NCBI GenBank assembly: GCA_015680685.1
Contig: MNCI01006052.1
Location: 166,831 to 230,830 of the forward strand
Direction: 5' to 3'
Source: Gnetum montanum
Lineage: Eukaryota > Streptophyta > Gnetopsida > Gnetales > Gnetaceae
DNA length: 64,000 nucleotides
Numbering within the stretch: position 1 is the first letter of the stretch; each line of letters starts with the position of its first letter. The position numbers and the translations under genes were made by a program. Positions 44,306 to 56,403 of the stretch are shown here, piece after piece. Under the pieces are notes generated by a model. That model was not told where the DNA came from and did not search any database. It saw only the letters and a program-made list of their open reading frames with translations.

Positions 44306-47300
44306 ATGGCTTCTTCTCATGAAATCAACTCACCTAAGGACAACACAGGAGAAAGTCAGCATCATACGCATAAGCAAGATCAACCATGTCCTCAACAGTC
44401 TAAAGTCACATATGCTCATCCTGATGAGTATGTGCCGGATTTTACTTTTGTTTTCCATCAAGATGAGCAACTGCGGTGGAGAGACATGCAAGGTAACATC
44501 GTGTTACCCCCAGCTCGTTCAGCTCCCAACATGCTTTTCCGTGCCTTGGTATAGATTGGCATGCATGAGCTATTCGCAGAATACGTTTTGGATGACCATG
44601 ATACAAGGGACTATCAACCCACAAAAACCCAACGTATTCGGGATGCAAGGCAGGAGAGCCAACATTCACTACTGAAGGGCAAGGTTCCCTACGTCATTAG
44701 TGAAATAGGAGAAGAGGAACCCCTCATGATGGGTTTCTTAGAAAATGATGTTCCCCCTCCTCACCCTAGTGAAGAGGTTAGGCATCAGGGCCTTAGATCA
44801 ACGATACATATTCCAGGCTCTGATCCCCGTGAGCGCCAGCTGTTCACGGTAGGAACAATCACTCACACTAATGACGGACATGCAGATCGTCACAACGATT
44901 GGGGCCGAAGCAACCGAAGTGAAGGCAAGAAACATCACCATGGTGATGGATCCCCCTCTTCTTCCCCTTCATCACATCATTCAACCTCTCCTTCCACATC
45001 TGGGCGCAGCCACCATGAGCATAAAGCGGAGAGCAAAGGTAGACAAGATGAAATGCCTCGACAAGAAGGTCGAGAGGAGTTAGGACAAGGGCAAGGACGT
45101 AGGGAGAATAGGGAATCACAACGTAGACATCACAGACGTCATGAAAGAGATGATCATGACGAACCCCTATTCGCAACCCGAAGTATGCTTGACATTAGAG
45201 AGGCAGTTAGGACTCCCACAAGGCATCTCAAAGACAGTAGGATCAAGCATTTGGATATAAATAATATCCCATGTTTTGAAGGGGGATACAATGCTGATCC
45301 TCAACATCATTTACAGGCATTCCACGACGCCTGTGCCTTGCAGAACATAGACAATGAGTGGCAGAAACTCAAGTTGTTCCCAAGGACACTCATTAGAGAA
45401 GCGGAAAGCTGGTACCGGTCCTTAGAACCGGAAACCATCAGGAGGTGGAGTACGATGCTTGAACTGTTCAACAACAAATATCAAACGTACTCCAGAGTGT
45501 CCAACTTGCGTAAGCAGATCCAATGCTAGAAACAAGGAGCTCATGAATCCTTGGATGCTGCCATGGCCCGTTATTACACATTACTACATCGTTGCCCGGG
45601 CCATGGGTACGCTAGACGGGATCAACTTCGCCACCTCGTGGATGGGCTACGAAATGAAACGAGAAGAACTCTTGGGACTTACGCCCAAGGGAGACTCTCC
45701 CAATTAAGAGCCCATGAAGTTGAAATATTGCTGGAACAAGTAGCATAAGAAGAGGGTGAGCTACGGAAAAGAGAAAGTTCGGAGGAATATAACCGTGATC
45801 CCTCCCTTCGCAAGAAGGGAGTGAAATTTTGTGATGAAGAGGATGAGTCACCACTCGAAGAGTTGGTGAACAGGAAGACCATGCCGATCCAGAAGTTAAC
45901 GATGGAGGTATCGGCTAAGGTAGACCAAATGTGGGATTCCTTAGACTCACGAATAGAAACAGTCCTAAAAATCGTAGAAGAGTCTAAGGATGAGCAAAGT
46001 AGTGATAAACGAAAAGACAAGCGGAGAAAATTTAACCCTGCACATAACAAGGGTAAGGGAAAAATCTTTAACTCCGATGAGGCTGGAAATTCTGATTCAG
46101 ACAATGATGGTGGATGTGAGGTCTGCTATTATGACCATCCTAAGGAATGTTGTCCAGTCATCTCACATCTGCAGGAGTCTGGGGTGTATGCATTAAACCT
46201 AAGACTGAATCAACGGCAAACACCCAGAAAGTTACCTTATCCACAAGGTAACCCAAGGTAGTTCCACCAACCCTTAACGTATTATCCAAGTGGAACACCT
46301 CCGCAGCCCATCGAACAACATCAGCAGTGGCAATACCCACAGTCATGGGGGATGCCACAGCCAACACATCGATACCCTTACCGGCAGCCTGATCCTTATG
46401 GTTATTATGTGCAGCAGCCAGTTTCTCCAGGTGACGCTATGAGTCACACTCCACGCCGTCACTACTACGCTCGGGAGTACTTCAGAAGGACTCCTTCTCC
46501 TCCGGGAGACATTCCACATTCTGTCCATCCTCTAACTCCACCCGCACCTTTTCCTCAAGTAGTTCCCATAACACCTCCTGCTCCAACAATGCAAGGGGAA
46601 TTACCTACCCAACCGCAGCAACGTCACGCCGCGAGATCTGTAAATATTCAGAGTGTAAATATCCAACCGGACACTAGTTCTGGCGATAACTGTACAAAAA
46701 GGAGACCCTTTTTCAGAACTAGGAGCCCGGATAGGCTCTCGCAACAACAAGCGGACGGGTATATGTATAGGCCTCTAACTACTAACACTTCGGAGCACCC
46801 TTCAGTCCAAGGGAATGTAACGCATACGGTTATGCTAACACATACCGTAACTGACTGGATCAAGGTAGGCCACCTTCCCAGGAAACTAACTGATCCTGGG
46901 AGTCCCTTTATTCAATTGCAGATCGCTGGGAATGCACCACATCGAGCTCTTCTTGACTCAGGTTCCGGAGTCAACTTAATTTCTCGAAAGATGCATCACG
47001 CCTGGAACCTGCCGCCACTTAAGAAGAGCAATATTCAACTGGAGCTGGCAGACCAGTCCATCACCATTCCCTTGGGTTTGGTGGAGGACGTTATTACCAC
47101 TGTGTGTGGTTGGTCCTACCCAGCGGACTTTCTAGTGATCGATGTTAACAACAACGAAGGGGACTTCTCAATTATAATGGAAAGGGCATGGCTAAGCACA
47201 GTAGATGCATGCCTTAGGATCCGTGATCTTTTCGTGGAAATCTCCAAGATAAACATATGTGGAAAGATCGAGAAGAGGATAGTTCCATGCATCACATACA

Positions 47301-47650
47301 GTGATTCATCGGGTGATGACATGGAGGAAATGTCTCCATGTCATAGGTGTGCCCAGGAAACTCTGCAACAAAGATGCCTGTATGTAGCAACCACACAAGA
47401 AGTAGTAGACACCCCGTGGTTGACAGCTTCTCGTAAGAGCAAACAAACATGCATGGAACGAACTGAGGAAGCTCATGCCAACAACCGTGGCATGGACTCA
47501 TTGGAACGTGAGCGTCGCCAACTTCCACCCCTGAACTTAAGATCATCATTTGGGAGAAGTTGGGCATTGCTTATAAATTCGAATAGGCGCTCGCTACTTC
47601 GGATCTCTCCCTCACAACTCAGTCATGGGGGAGATGGCCACCTATGCTAA
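44306..47650 (+). pseudogene. R9 gag-protease, one frame with four nonsense codons
   Basis: A single frame of 1115 codons starts MASSHEINSP and ends SQLSHGGDGHLC. Residues about 310-410 are the gag core (FEGGYNADPQHHLQAF, LKLFPRTL, ESWYRSLEPE). A zinc-knuckle-like CEVCYYDHPKECC lies near residue 600. A Pro/Gln/Tyr-rich linker follows. The protease starts with DSGSGVNLIS at residue 884, with IPLGLVEDV and DFSIIMERAWL (GR of the usual MGRAWL changed to ER). Four stops interrupt it: TAG 44552, TAG 45527, TAA 45746, TAG 46259; no frameshift is seen. Compared with R5, three of these sites are explained by C to T or G to A changes. The integrase-like C-terminal tail shows in-frame loss of pol. Confidence 0.88.
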
Positions 47651-49294
47651 TCATATGGGGCCCTCAGTTCTTTTTCAGTTTTTGTTTTACACGTTTTTGT
47701 TTTACAACGTTTTTGTTTTTCACATTTTTGTTTTACAATTTCTTTAACTTTTCTAATTTTTGTTTTACAAATTTCTTTAACTTTTCTTGTTTTTGTTTTA
47801 CAACATCGTTATATTTTTCTATCTTTTTGTGTGTGTGTGTGTGTGTGTCATCCATCATGTAAATTCGTCACCCAATAAGTGTTCGGGCCGATGGGATGAA
47901 CTGTTTTTCATTAATTGCTAATGTTTGGTTTTTACCTTTAAGTTACATTGTTGATACTAAGGTATGTTCTTTTGATATGGCAGGCAATGAGATCACTTCA
48001 TCCATCCATCCATCAAGTCTATGGTTTCCCTTGGCTTGGAAATGTACAGTTCCCTTCCAATAAGAACTTTAACGAACCAGTGACTGGGCATTTCTCAAAC
48101 TAAGGAAGGACTCAAGGATTTGAAAAGGGTGTGACTTCAAGGGAACTTGGTGCTCTTGTGTTGGTCATTCACTTGGGTGCTTGGATGTTTTCTTCTTGGG
48201 TTTTCTTACCGTTCCGATGTAACCCAATAATCGGAAGCTGAGACAATAAAAATAAAGAAGTCTTTGCATGGTGTGGTCCCCACGCATAAAAACACAAAAC
48301 AAAAAAAAAGAAAGAAGACAAAATAAAAAAAATGGAAAAAGAAAAAAAAAGAAGAAGCTAAAAAGCTAAAAAGTGAGGATTCAAAGCACACCCCTTAGAC
48401 GGAATAAACCTGGGCTACATGCACTGGTTATGGAACCAAAGTGTTCCCTCTAACTAAGGCCCTTCTCGCTTCCCATTCTCTCTGTTGTTTCGTCGGAATG
48501 GTGGTGGCTTCTCGAAGTTGCATCCTTGTTTCCCAAGTGGATGATTTAACCAACTGCATTGATGCGAAGTCACTGGAAGTGGTTGGTTTGAGGCCAGAGT
48601 TGGAATGAGATTCGCCAAGTCACATTAATCATGAAACACACAAGGGGCTGTACACCACCTTGTTCTTGGGATTCCATTCCACTTCTCTTCTTCCCATCTT
48701 TCTCTCCATTGGTCACCTCATTTCCGATTATATCATTGCATATACTTTGGTTGATGCTTTGTTTTCTTTTTGGTAAATTCTTATGGTTAAGACTTTAACT
48801 CTTGTTTCCAAAGGACATTCCCAGAGCCCACAGACTCTTTGAATGTGGGATTGTCAGGGAATTAAGGGCATGAGCCTGCTTTGGGGAGGACCCACTGACA
48901 TTCCTATTTGGAACTTTAGTTAACTTCTTTTCCTTAACGTTGTGCAATTAATTAACATTTTTGTTCATTTCCATCATGACATCCCTTCATCGATGCCATA
49001 GTTGTTCCTTTTTACCTATCCTTCCTATCCCTTTTTTCTCTCCATTCTCACGCTACCGGAGGTTCGCGATTAGTCATGGGGGTACAGGGCCTGCTTTTTC
49101 GATTTTTTTCCTAAGCCCCGGATTTTTTCGTTTTTCTTCCTAACCCCTATGCCTTCGGTAGTCATTCTCTACATTTCCCCAGATCCATAACAGCCATACC
49201 ACAACCTAGCCAGTGAGCCTAAACCGTAGCAAGGGTATGCTTTACTTAATGATCCAATTACCCTTGCTAATATATGATTGTGTTGTGGGTGCAG
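47651..49294 (+). other. R9 long 3' non-coding region
   Basis: Near-copy of 18229-19837 of R5, with the GTTTTTGTTTTACA tract, a TG run (about 47829-47848) and an additional 33 bp near 48070 that R5 lacks. The branch site TTGCTAAT (49264-49271) and GGTGCAG (AG 49293-49294) lie at the end. Confidence 0.75.
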
Positions 49295-49435
49295 ATGGCA
49301 ATCGTGCAACAACGGAATGGATCTGGAGCAAACACTTGGAATGGAACAGCGCTGAAGCAGCATGTAAGGAGTGGAATTGATAATGTGCTTACAGATGGAC
49401 AACGAGAGGCACAATCTAGGCGTTGGCAGCACTAA
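49295..49435 (+). CDS. R9 ORF3 remnant, 46 aa
   Basis: The frame starts MAIVQQRNGSGANTW and ends SRRWQH. It corresponds to the first 46 residues of the R5 stub, truncated by an indel-type difference after QH. It sits directly after the acceptor-like TGCAG. Probably non-functional. Confidence 0.35.
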   Translation: MAIVQQRNGSGANTWNGTALKQHVRSGIDNVLTDGQREAQSRRWQH

Positions 49436-49677
49436 GACTCTTCTCTCTTCTTCTCTTCTATTCTCTCTCCTCTTTTCTCTTAGCTACCAACTATGGCCTG
49501 ATGTCATTGTAATAAGGTGTTCATCCATGTTGTCATGAACACCAGTTTTTTGTCAAGTCTTGTAATAAGGACCGTTCACATGTCATCCCATTAGTTCCAT
49601 TTTCCCTAATAATCCCATACCTACCTGATATCATTGTAAGGAACTCGAGGACGAGTTTTCATTCAGTCATGGGGGTA

Positions 49678-50748
49678 TGATGAGACGCCATATGCACTAG
49701 GCTGCGATATCGCGTACGCGATATCGCGACCGCCGCGATATCGCATCTATCCCTACGATATCGCGTACGCGATATCGCAGCCAGCCGCCATATCTATAAA
49801 TAAGAGGCGGCACTCCCCTTATTTTCCAATCTTGGCTAGTGTAGCGAAGCTCTGGCAGATTGATCACTCCAGAGTTAGAATTTTTCCCCATGTGCCCGCA
49901 GTAGGAGTCCTAGAGTGAACGGCTCTTTATTCGAGCAGCTTGTAACCTGAACCCAAGTTGTGTACAGAAATAAAGACGAACTTGTTTGGATAAACCTTGC
50001 AGCACGCGGTTTCATTTATTGCTTTCTTTCCCTGCTTTCCTAGTGCGTTCAAGTACGACTTGATTACGAGCGTCTACGGTCGTGTACGGCTAGTCAAGGA
50101 ATCGGCTGCTTGACGCAATGCATGAGTACGACTCAATTACGAGCATTGGATGCTTGGTAACCCAGTAGCGTATTCCAGGATTCTGCGCTTGGTAACTCCC
50201 GGGTCTGATGTGTACGGCTAGTTGAGGAATCGGCTGCTCATTGCTAGGCTAGAACGTGTGATAAGTACGACTTAGTTACGAGCACCCACGGGTGTGTACG
50301 GCTGGCTAAGGAATCGGCTGCTTATCACACGTAGGCTAAATAGGTGCCTCAGTACGACCACTTCGAGCACTTGCGTTACGTGTGGCGATCCCAGTAATGA
50401 TTAGCGTTTGGTAAGCTGCAGTTGCATAGTTCAGAGTGTGTCCGGCAAGTGGGAACGGATGCTGACGCTAGTTAAATTAGACTTAGACCTTTAGTTAGAG
50501 TTAGTTTAGTTTTCTCAACCCTTCTCCTGATACCATAGAAGAAAAGTCAAAAATACCAAAAAACTCATATACCTCAGACTTGCTTAACCATACACCGTGA
50601 CACATACAAGCAAGCCTGGGAAGACAACGAACGATTAACCCCAAGTGTTTCTTGTGGCGTTAAGGCATTTAGTCTGCGGAGTTCGACCGGATCACGCGTG
50701 TACGCTCGTTTCGTATGGTTGAGTGTAGGGGTACCTCGCCACTCATCA
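49678..50748 (+). repeat. R9 3' LTR
   Basis: This 1071-bp LTR starts TGATGAGACGCC. U3 holds two long palindromes built from GCGATATCGC boxes joined by GTAC (49704-49727 and 49756-49777) and a further GCGATATCGC. TATAAATA is at 49795-49802. Stem-loops in U5: 50045-50053 with 50109-50116; 50115-50126 with 50237-50244; 50255-50265 with 50321-50331; AACCATAC 50586-50593 with GTATGGTT 50713-50720. Confidence 0.92.
50045..50331 (+). promoter_or_regulatory. U5 array of three stem-loops (R9 3' LTR)
   Basis: Same three stems as in R5: GCGTTCAAG/CTTGACGC, GCAATGCATGAG/CTCATTGC and the 11-bp CGTGTGATAAG/CTTATCACACG. Loop blocks TACGACT, TTACGAGC, GTGTACGGCT and GGAATCGGCTG are repeated between them. 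Confidence 0.75.
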
Positions 50749-50786
50749 CCTATATATAGGTGGACTGGATGCGATATCACAGCCTA
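50749..50786 (-). promoter_or_regulatory. Internal promoter candidate in R8, interrupted by R9
   Basis: On the minus strand GGCTGTGATATCGCATCC is followed by TATATATAGG (plus 50751-50760), after which R9 intervenes; the remainder continues from 43293 downward. Layout matches the R6 internal cluster and the R8 LTR U3, but with a single remaining GATATCGC box. Confidence 0.5.
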
Positions 50787-52163
50787 ACAATGTTTTAGGC
50801 CCGAGGGAAAATACCAAATTTTTAAGGTTTTTGTTTTTGGAAAATAAAATGTGAAAGCAAGGACATGTGGCACAAGTTAAAGTTTTCTATGGTAATTCCA
50901 TTAATTCGAAAGGCACGATTAATTACGATGGTGTGGATTTGATCAATAAGGTCCTTGGATGAGAGAAAAAGACTATGTAATGGTACATAGGAACGTTGGA
51001 ATTCGAAGGGGTAGTAATAAAGGAAAGAATGTTATGAAAAATAGGCTAAGGGTAAGAAATGATGTGTGTGAGCTATGTCATAAGTGAAAATTACAAAAGA
51101 TTACACAAGTGGGTCCTCCCCAAAGTAGGTTTCAACCCATAATGCCCTTGTGTAACCACACTTAAAAGTGTCCGTGGGCACTAGAAGGGTTAAATGTAAT
51201 CCACACTACTTCCATAAAACACACATGTAAATATCACTAGAATGAGGTAAGAATTCTACATGACACACTACCTGAGCTACAATTACATGAACAATGAGAT
51301 GAGATGAACTATAGAAGGGATTGTAGAGATTGGGACATGAGGTAACTAACCCAGGGCACAATGAATCCTACATGTAAAGCATGATTAATGTGTCATTAAC
51401 GCATCATTCCAAGATTAAGACCAAGTCCGTTCCTCTAATCAGTGACACCGCATTGTTTCATCCCATGATGAGCGACTATAAGAGTACCAAAACAACAAGG
51501 CGTACGATCACTTGGCATTTTGTTCAAGGGAGAAGTGATTTTTGTTTTATGGCGCTTCCTTTGTTTGTTTTTTTTCTCTTTTCTTCTTTCTTTTTTTTCT
51601 CTTTACTGAATCCAGAGAAGCCGCCAACCTTCAAGCATGGGTGCATGTCTTTCCAGTGGGACCCCCTAGAACAACATTGGATTTTTGAGTGCCCTTTTGA
51701 TTACTCTTACTTCCATTTTTCGTTAGATCTACAAGGATCTTAGTACAACCACGTTGCATGATAACTCCCACAAACATCACCTAAGAGAATCCGCAAGTCC
51801 CCTTGAGGTCATATCCTAATCATTCCCTCTTGATCCATCCTTCTTCATTCTGGGTACAATGAACACAAAATTAATTTTAAGTTTTAAAAATGTCAAGAAT
51901 ATCACTGTACCCTCGATCAGAACCTCTTATTTGTAGAATGGATGAGTGGGTGTAATGGGCTCACTATCCACATAATTGATCGTTTGGGACTCGATAACGT
52001 AGAACACACCTCAACCAATGATCCACATGAGTGTTTTATTAGTAGATGAGATTACTTACAAAAGCATAAAAAGATAAAAAGACAAAATGATAAAACAAGA
52101 AATTGAAATTGAAAAACTGCAAAGCAAAAAGTTGTAAAAATTAAAGAAAATAAAAAGTGGTTA
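50787..52163 (-). other. R8 non-coding region after gag
   Basis: Homologue of 26135-27620 in R6 (GGGTCCTCCCCAAAG, CACTAGAAGGGTTAAATGTAA on the plus strand). No gene. Confidence 0.65.
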
Positions 52164-54166
52164 TTAATCCTGCTTGTTACTAGAATGGGAGATATCTGCC
52201 ATAACTAAACGGTTGAGGGTGGCAAGGATTAATAAATGGAAGATGAAGATCCTTGCATGTTGGGAATATCGGAACTCGATCATACTTACCCCATTGGGGT
52301 TCACACACTTGATTGTAGTAAGCATAGTGGGGCAATTTGTAAGATGTGGTTCTTCGGTAAAGAGTTGACCCACTATGATGTTTGGGACCGTTAGATGGTA
52401 TGCAAGGATCAGGATGTCGTCCTCCATGGTTGTATTCATTGGGCCGCATGGTTTTTGGAGTGTTAATTGGTGGCCCTGATGAAGTGACATGAGGCGTTGG
52501 GTTTGAAGATAAGGGTGCACCGCAGGGTTGGACTTGTGCTGAGTTGGAAGATACAATGGCCTTGGAGTTGTGTTGTCCCTTCCTAGGGTAATTTCTAAAG
52601 AAGGGACGCCTTCGATGTTGCTAAGATCTCTCACTGCTGTTAGTAATATTAGCACAAGTGACATTTGTGAGTTGTTGCTGTGGTGTAGACACTTCAGGAA
52701 CAATTGGTGGCAATGTATAAGGAGGGAAAGGATGAGAATGTTGAAAATTAGGAGAAGTGTGTGGCGCACAAGATAGTGGTTGTGTTGAGGACATGGGCTA
52801 ATAGTATTAAGGAGAATGATAATGCAACGAGGTAGAGTATGTTGACCCAGTTGGGGAAATAGGATATTGAACAAGATAAGCATTTGGATTTGGATAATAT
52901 GAAGGGTGTCTCTAGTTTAGGGGTGGATTCCCCCACGACTGGGATTGTTGCCACTGTGATCGAACATAGTATCTTTGTATGAACTCGGGATGTAACGTGC
53001 TTCCCCAATGCTGATATAAATGTAACAAATTGGGCATTGGCCCTTGGGATGATCGTACAGGTAAATGTTGCATTCATATGTGTGATTGGCAGTTGAGCTC
53101 TTATTTTCCTTATTCCTTATTTAAGATTGTCTACTGATACTTTGTTCTGCTTCTTGGGTTGTCAAAACTCCATCTCCAATGATATTGATATATTCTCCAC
53201 ACTTTTTATGCGTCCATTCCAACATCTTATTGATCTTGGCCTCGACTTCCTCTAACGATTGTTGTACCAGGAAAGATGGTTCTTCCACCTTCAAATTAAT
53301 TAATTTCTCCTTTTTGTGGTTATGGACCTTTGTTGAGTTAAGATTCTGGTCCCGTTGATGTTTTTCAACACTCTTCCATCTAGCCAATTCTTCTTCTTCT
53401 TTTGCTACCTGCTTAATAAGCTCTTCAACTTGATGGGTTTGTAGTTTGTATAGTTGACCTTGGGCATACATCCCTAGGGTTTCTCTTGTTACATCACAAA
53501 GCCCATCAATGATATGGTACATTAGCCTTCCTCGGAGAACTCATGGCTTGGACAGTTGTTTAATAGTGCACAATATCTTTCTAAGGCCATGTCCAAGGGT
53601 TTCATGTTATGCTTGTTTCCACTCTTGGATTTGTTTCCTCAAGGTTGACACTCTTGCATAGGTTTGATATCTTTCATTAAAGACTTCTACCATTGTTGGC
53701 CAACGTCGTATCAAATTTGGTTTTAACGATCTATACCATACTTTTGCTTGGCCAACGAGTGTCATATGAAAGAGCTTGAGTTTTTTTGCCAACTGTTATC
53801 AATGTTGTTCCATGTACAGGCATCGTAGAAGGCTTGTAAATGTTGATGTGGATCTAAGCCATAGCCTCCTAAAAAATTAGGGGAGTTGTTTAAATCGAGC
53901 CTGGGTAGACGACTCTCTTTACGATGCCTAAGGGAGATTCGAACAGCCTCTTGTATTTGCGTTAGGCTTGTAGTGGCCAGTAGGGGTTCATCATCATCGG
54001 GTAAGTTATGCTTTCGTGCGTTAAGATGACATTGCTTTCATTTATGTTTATAAGAAACCCCCACCTCGGGTTGTGTACTCCAATATTCATTGTCATATAG
54101 TTCGTTGGTTCTCCAATGAACGTCCTCACTAGGTGTGGCATTATTATAGTCTTGTAGGAGAGGCAT
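52164..54166 (-). pseudogene. R8 gag
   Basis: The minus-strand start at 54166 (MPLLQDYNNATPSEDVHW) aligns with gag of R10 and R6. The core has LFHMTLVGQAKVWYRSLKP, FNERYQTYARV and RKQIQEWKQ, then RETLGMYAQGQLYKLQTH and a Glu/Lys-rich helix region (53121-53522). A Pro/His/Tyr-rich tail follows. Stops and frameshifts occur throughout. No zinc knuckle or protease is recognised. Confidence 0.75.
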
Positions 54167-54289
54167 GGTTGTGAGATTATGTGTGAATTTGTATGTGACT
54201 TTTTATAATTATTTTTTTCTTAAAAGATATATTGTTAAGTCCTATACAGTGACCTTGTATGATATAACTAATCTAGGTAACTAGCACTG

Positions 54290-54308
54290 TCCTCAGCAAT
54301 GATGCCAA
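54290..54308 (-). promoter_or_regulatory. R8 primer-binding site, tRNA-Asp type
   Basis: The minus strand reads TTGGCATCATTGCTGAGGA directly after the 5' LTR, a decayed tRNA-Asp complement. Confidence 0.6.
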
Positions 54309-55141
54309 TGATGAGTGCAAGGTACCCCTACACTCAACCATACGAATACGAGCGTTACATGCATGATCTGGTCGAACTCCGTAGATGGATTAGTTGTGGG
54401 ATCTAGATCATTATCCTTAGGTCGCAGTTCGCTGTCTTCCCACCTGGACTAGTATTAACTTTGTCACGTATGGTTTAGTCCAGAGTGAGGTGTATGATGT
54501 GATTTCTAACCTAATGCTACTCCTGAAGACAATGGAAGATAATATTAACCAAGCTAAGAGAGAAAGGGTGAGAGAGAATCTAAGCTAGCCTAAGTGCGAT
54601 GAGTATCCGTTCCTCAATTATCCGTACACATCTTGGACTTCATGCAAGACTACCACTGGGATTACCAAGCGCAGATCCTAGGTACACTACTGGGCTACCA
54701 AGTAGTCACACTTAAATGCTTGTAATCAAGTCGTACTCATTCCGTGTTTAACAGGAGTTGAGGGTGAGAAGAGATGAACTAAGAAAGTAGTAAATAACAA
54801 TTAATTAAATGATTAAGCTAAGTGCATGCTGCAATGATGAAGTAATCTCAATCTTTATTTTTGATCATGTGCATGTCCAAGTACATCACACTCGAATAAA
54901 GGTTCCGTACAATTACAATCACCACACTGCAGGCATACACTGGGAGGAAAAGGGTTGAGAGAAAAAAAACAAGAACTAACACTTTAACACTTAACTAAAA
55001 CTGACAAAAAGCTGCTTATCAGAACTGTCTACCTCCTATTTATAGATGAGGAGATAGGCTGCAATATCGCGTACGCAATGTTGTGGCGAGGCTGTGATAT
55101 CACGTACGTGATATCGCAATGAACTAAATGGCAACTCATCA
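54309..55141 (-). repeat. R8 5' LTR
   Basis: This 833-bp LTR has U3 boxes (55063-55120) including a 5' and 3' GATATC pair around ACGTAC-type joints, TATAAATA on the minus strand near 55036, AATAAA near 54858, and a U5 stem TACTCAT/ATGAGTA (54599-54605 with 54734-54740). Confidence 0.9.
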
Positions 55142-55714
55142 CTTGTCATTATGAAAAATTTGATATACAAATCTTGTTCTTCGTCCTGAAGTCATGAAAA
55201 TTGTAATCCTTAAATCTTACTTTTCATCCTAAAGTCATGAAATTTTTTACTCAAATAACTTAATACTTGTTAACAAATAAGATTCTCTAGGCCAAATTAT
55301 AGGTATATATTATAAATATATACTAAAGAAAGCTTACTCACTCTCTATACATTGATTTTTTATAGTTCTTTCTTTCATTATAATTATTTATTATTATAAC
55401 ATTACGATGTTGGTTTCATGGGAAGGAAGAAGGAATTTTCATAGATAAACTCCTAAAGCCATGCACAAGCAACCAAGAGATATCTAAGATGCTTTCTCAT
55501 ATTCTCATAGTGAGTGGGGTAGCAAGATGAAAATTCAAGAATTACAAATTGTATCCTTGATGCATTCTTGACGGTATCTTGACAGTACCAAAAGTAAGCA
55601 ATTTTACAAATACTTAATTCTTGCTGATTGTACATTTAACTGAATCAAGTTTCTGTAGTCCTAATCCTTTTTTCTTGCTGTTTTAATTTATGGTGTTCTG
55701 TATGTGCAATATTT

Positions 55715-56270
55715 TCAGGATAGAACATGCTGGGTTGGGAAGCAGGGGATCCCCTGTTTCAGAGAAGATGGAGGATGAGATTCCAACGTAAAAACAGGCC
55801 ATGAAGACAAACTTACATTATTATCACCCTCAGTTCTTCTGAATTCATCAAATTCTCCTTCTAACTGAACTAAATCTAAATCATGGCTGGACCAAGACAC
55901 GATAATTTGATTAGATTCTCGTTCATCTTTGGCCACATTCTGAGGCACCTCATTCTGCTGAGTCTCTTCTGTGCAGCCAATGATTTCTGTCTCTAGCAAT
56001 TTCATGAACTTGTTCAATCTCTCCTCCTTTACTACTGATTCTACTTGATCATCATCACTTTCTAACAGAGCAGCCAGATCCTTAAGATCCCCAGAAAAAT
56101 TATCTGAGATTTTGTTGGGTATTTTGAATTCTGCTGCGGAGCCATTCAATTTTTTTGAAGCCTACAAACTCATCTAGCTCTTGGACATCATCTTCTTCTG
56201 GTCTAGGTCTCTTCCTTGCAGATTTCTCATCATGACCAATAGATGATATTTCTCCAGCTGAAACTGCCAT
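55715..56270 (-). pseudogene. Acidic 184-codon protein gene, copy 2, frameshifted
   Basis: Paralogue of 3150-3703, starting at 56270 and ending CFPTQHVLS. It has one extra T in a T run (seven instead of six, about 56149-56155), which breaks the frame after the EEDDVQELDEF region; the site broken in copy 1 is intact here (EERLNKFMKLL). Length 556 nt is one base more than a whole frame. A TATA-like box (complement of 56396-56403) is kept. The 5' untranslated region has a 28-bp triplication. Function not recognised. Confidence 0.6.
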
Positions 56271-56298
56271 TTTCTAAACAAATTGCTCAAGAATGCAT

Positions 56299-56382
56299 GC
56301 ACTTGGATGGATGGATGAAATCTGATGCACTTGGATGGATGGATGAAATCTGATGCACTTGGATGGATGGATGAAATCTGAT
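56299..56382. repeat. 28-bp minisatellite, three copies
   Basis: GCACTTGGATGGATGGATGA plus AATCTGAT repeats at 56299, 56327 and 56355. Copy 1 of the locus has a single unit (about 3732-3759). It lies between TATA and ATG of the minus-strand gene. Confidence 0.95.
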
Positions 56383-56395
56383 GAATACAATCAGA

Positions 56396-56403
56396 TTTAT
56401 ATA
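56396..56403 (-). promoter_or_regulatory. TATA-like box of acidic gene copy 2
   Basis: The complement reads TATATAAA; same context as 3773-3780. The triplication moves it to about 126 bp from the ATG. Confidence 0.4.

Larger units (their letters stand above)
43294..50748 (+). mobile_element. R9: RT-less gag-protease LTR retrotransposon nested in R8
   Basis: Sister of R5 with the same plan: 5' LTR (from 43294, mostly N), gag-protease (44306-47650), non-coding region, ORF3 stub (49295-49435), polypurine ATGGGGGTA, 3' LTR (49678-50748). The target duplication CCTAT is at 43289-43293 and 50749-50753. It inserted into the TATA element of the R8 internal promoter. It lacks reverse transcriptase, RNase H and integrase core. 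Confidence 0.93.
39271..55141 (-). mobile_element. R8: RT-less gag plus ORF3 LTR retrotransposon, split by R9
   Basis: On the minus strand: 5' LTR (55141-54309), primer site, gag (54166 to about 52164), non-coding region, internal promoter interrupted by R9, ORF3 (42812-40188), polypurine TGTGGGGGTA, 3' LTR (40022-39271). The target duplication CTTGT lies at 39266-39270 and 55142-55146. Net length without R9 is about 8.4 kb. LTRs differ mainly by deletions, so it is younger than R6. No pol genes are present. Confidence 0.9.
38951..55320. mobile_element. Foldback/MITE-like inverted-repeat element, split by R8
   Basis: Without R8 the element is about 494 bp: 38951-39270 plus 55147-55320. Its two halves are inverted copies: TATTTATAATATATACCTAT, AATTTGGC, AGAGAATCTT, GTTAACAAGTAT on the left match the complement of the right end. 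The pairing continues inward through TATGTTCTCACTCT to a loop near 39180. The paralogous block at 2746 lacks it. It has no coding capacity. R8 inserted within the right arm. Confidence 0.75.
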
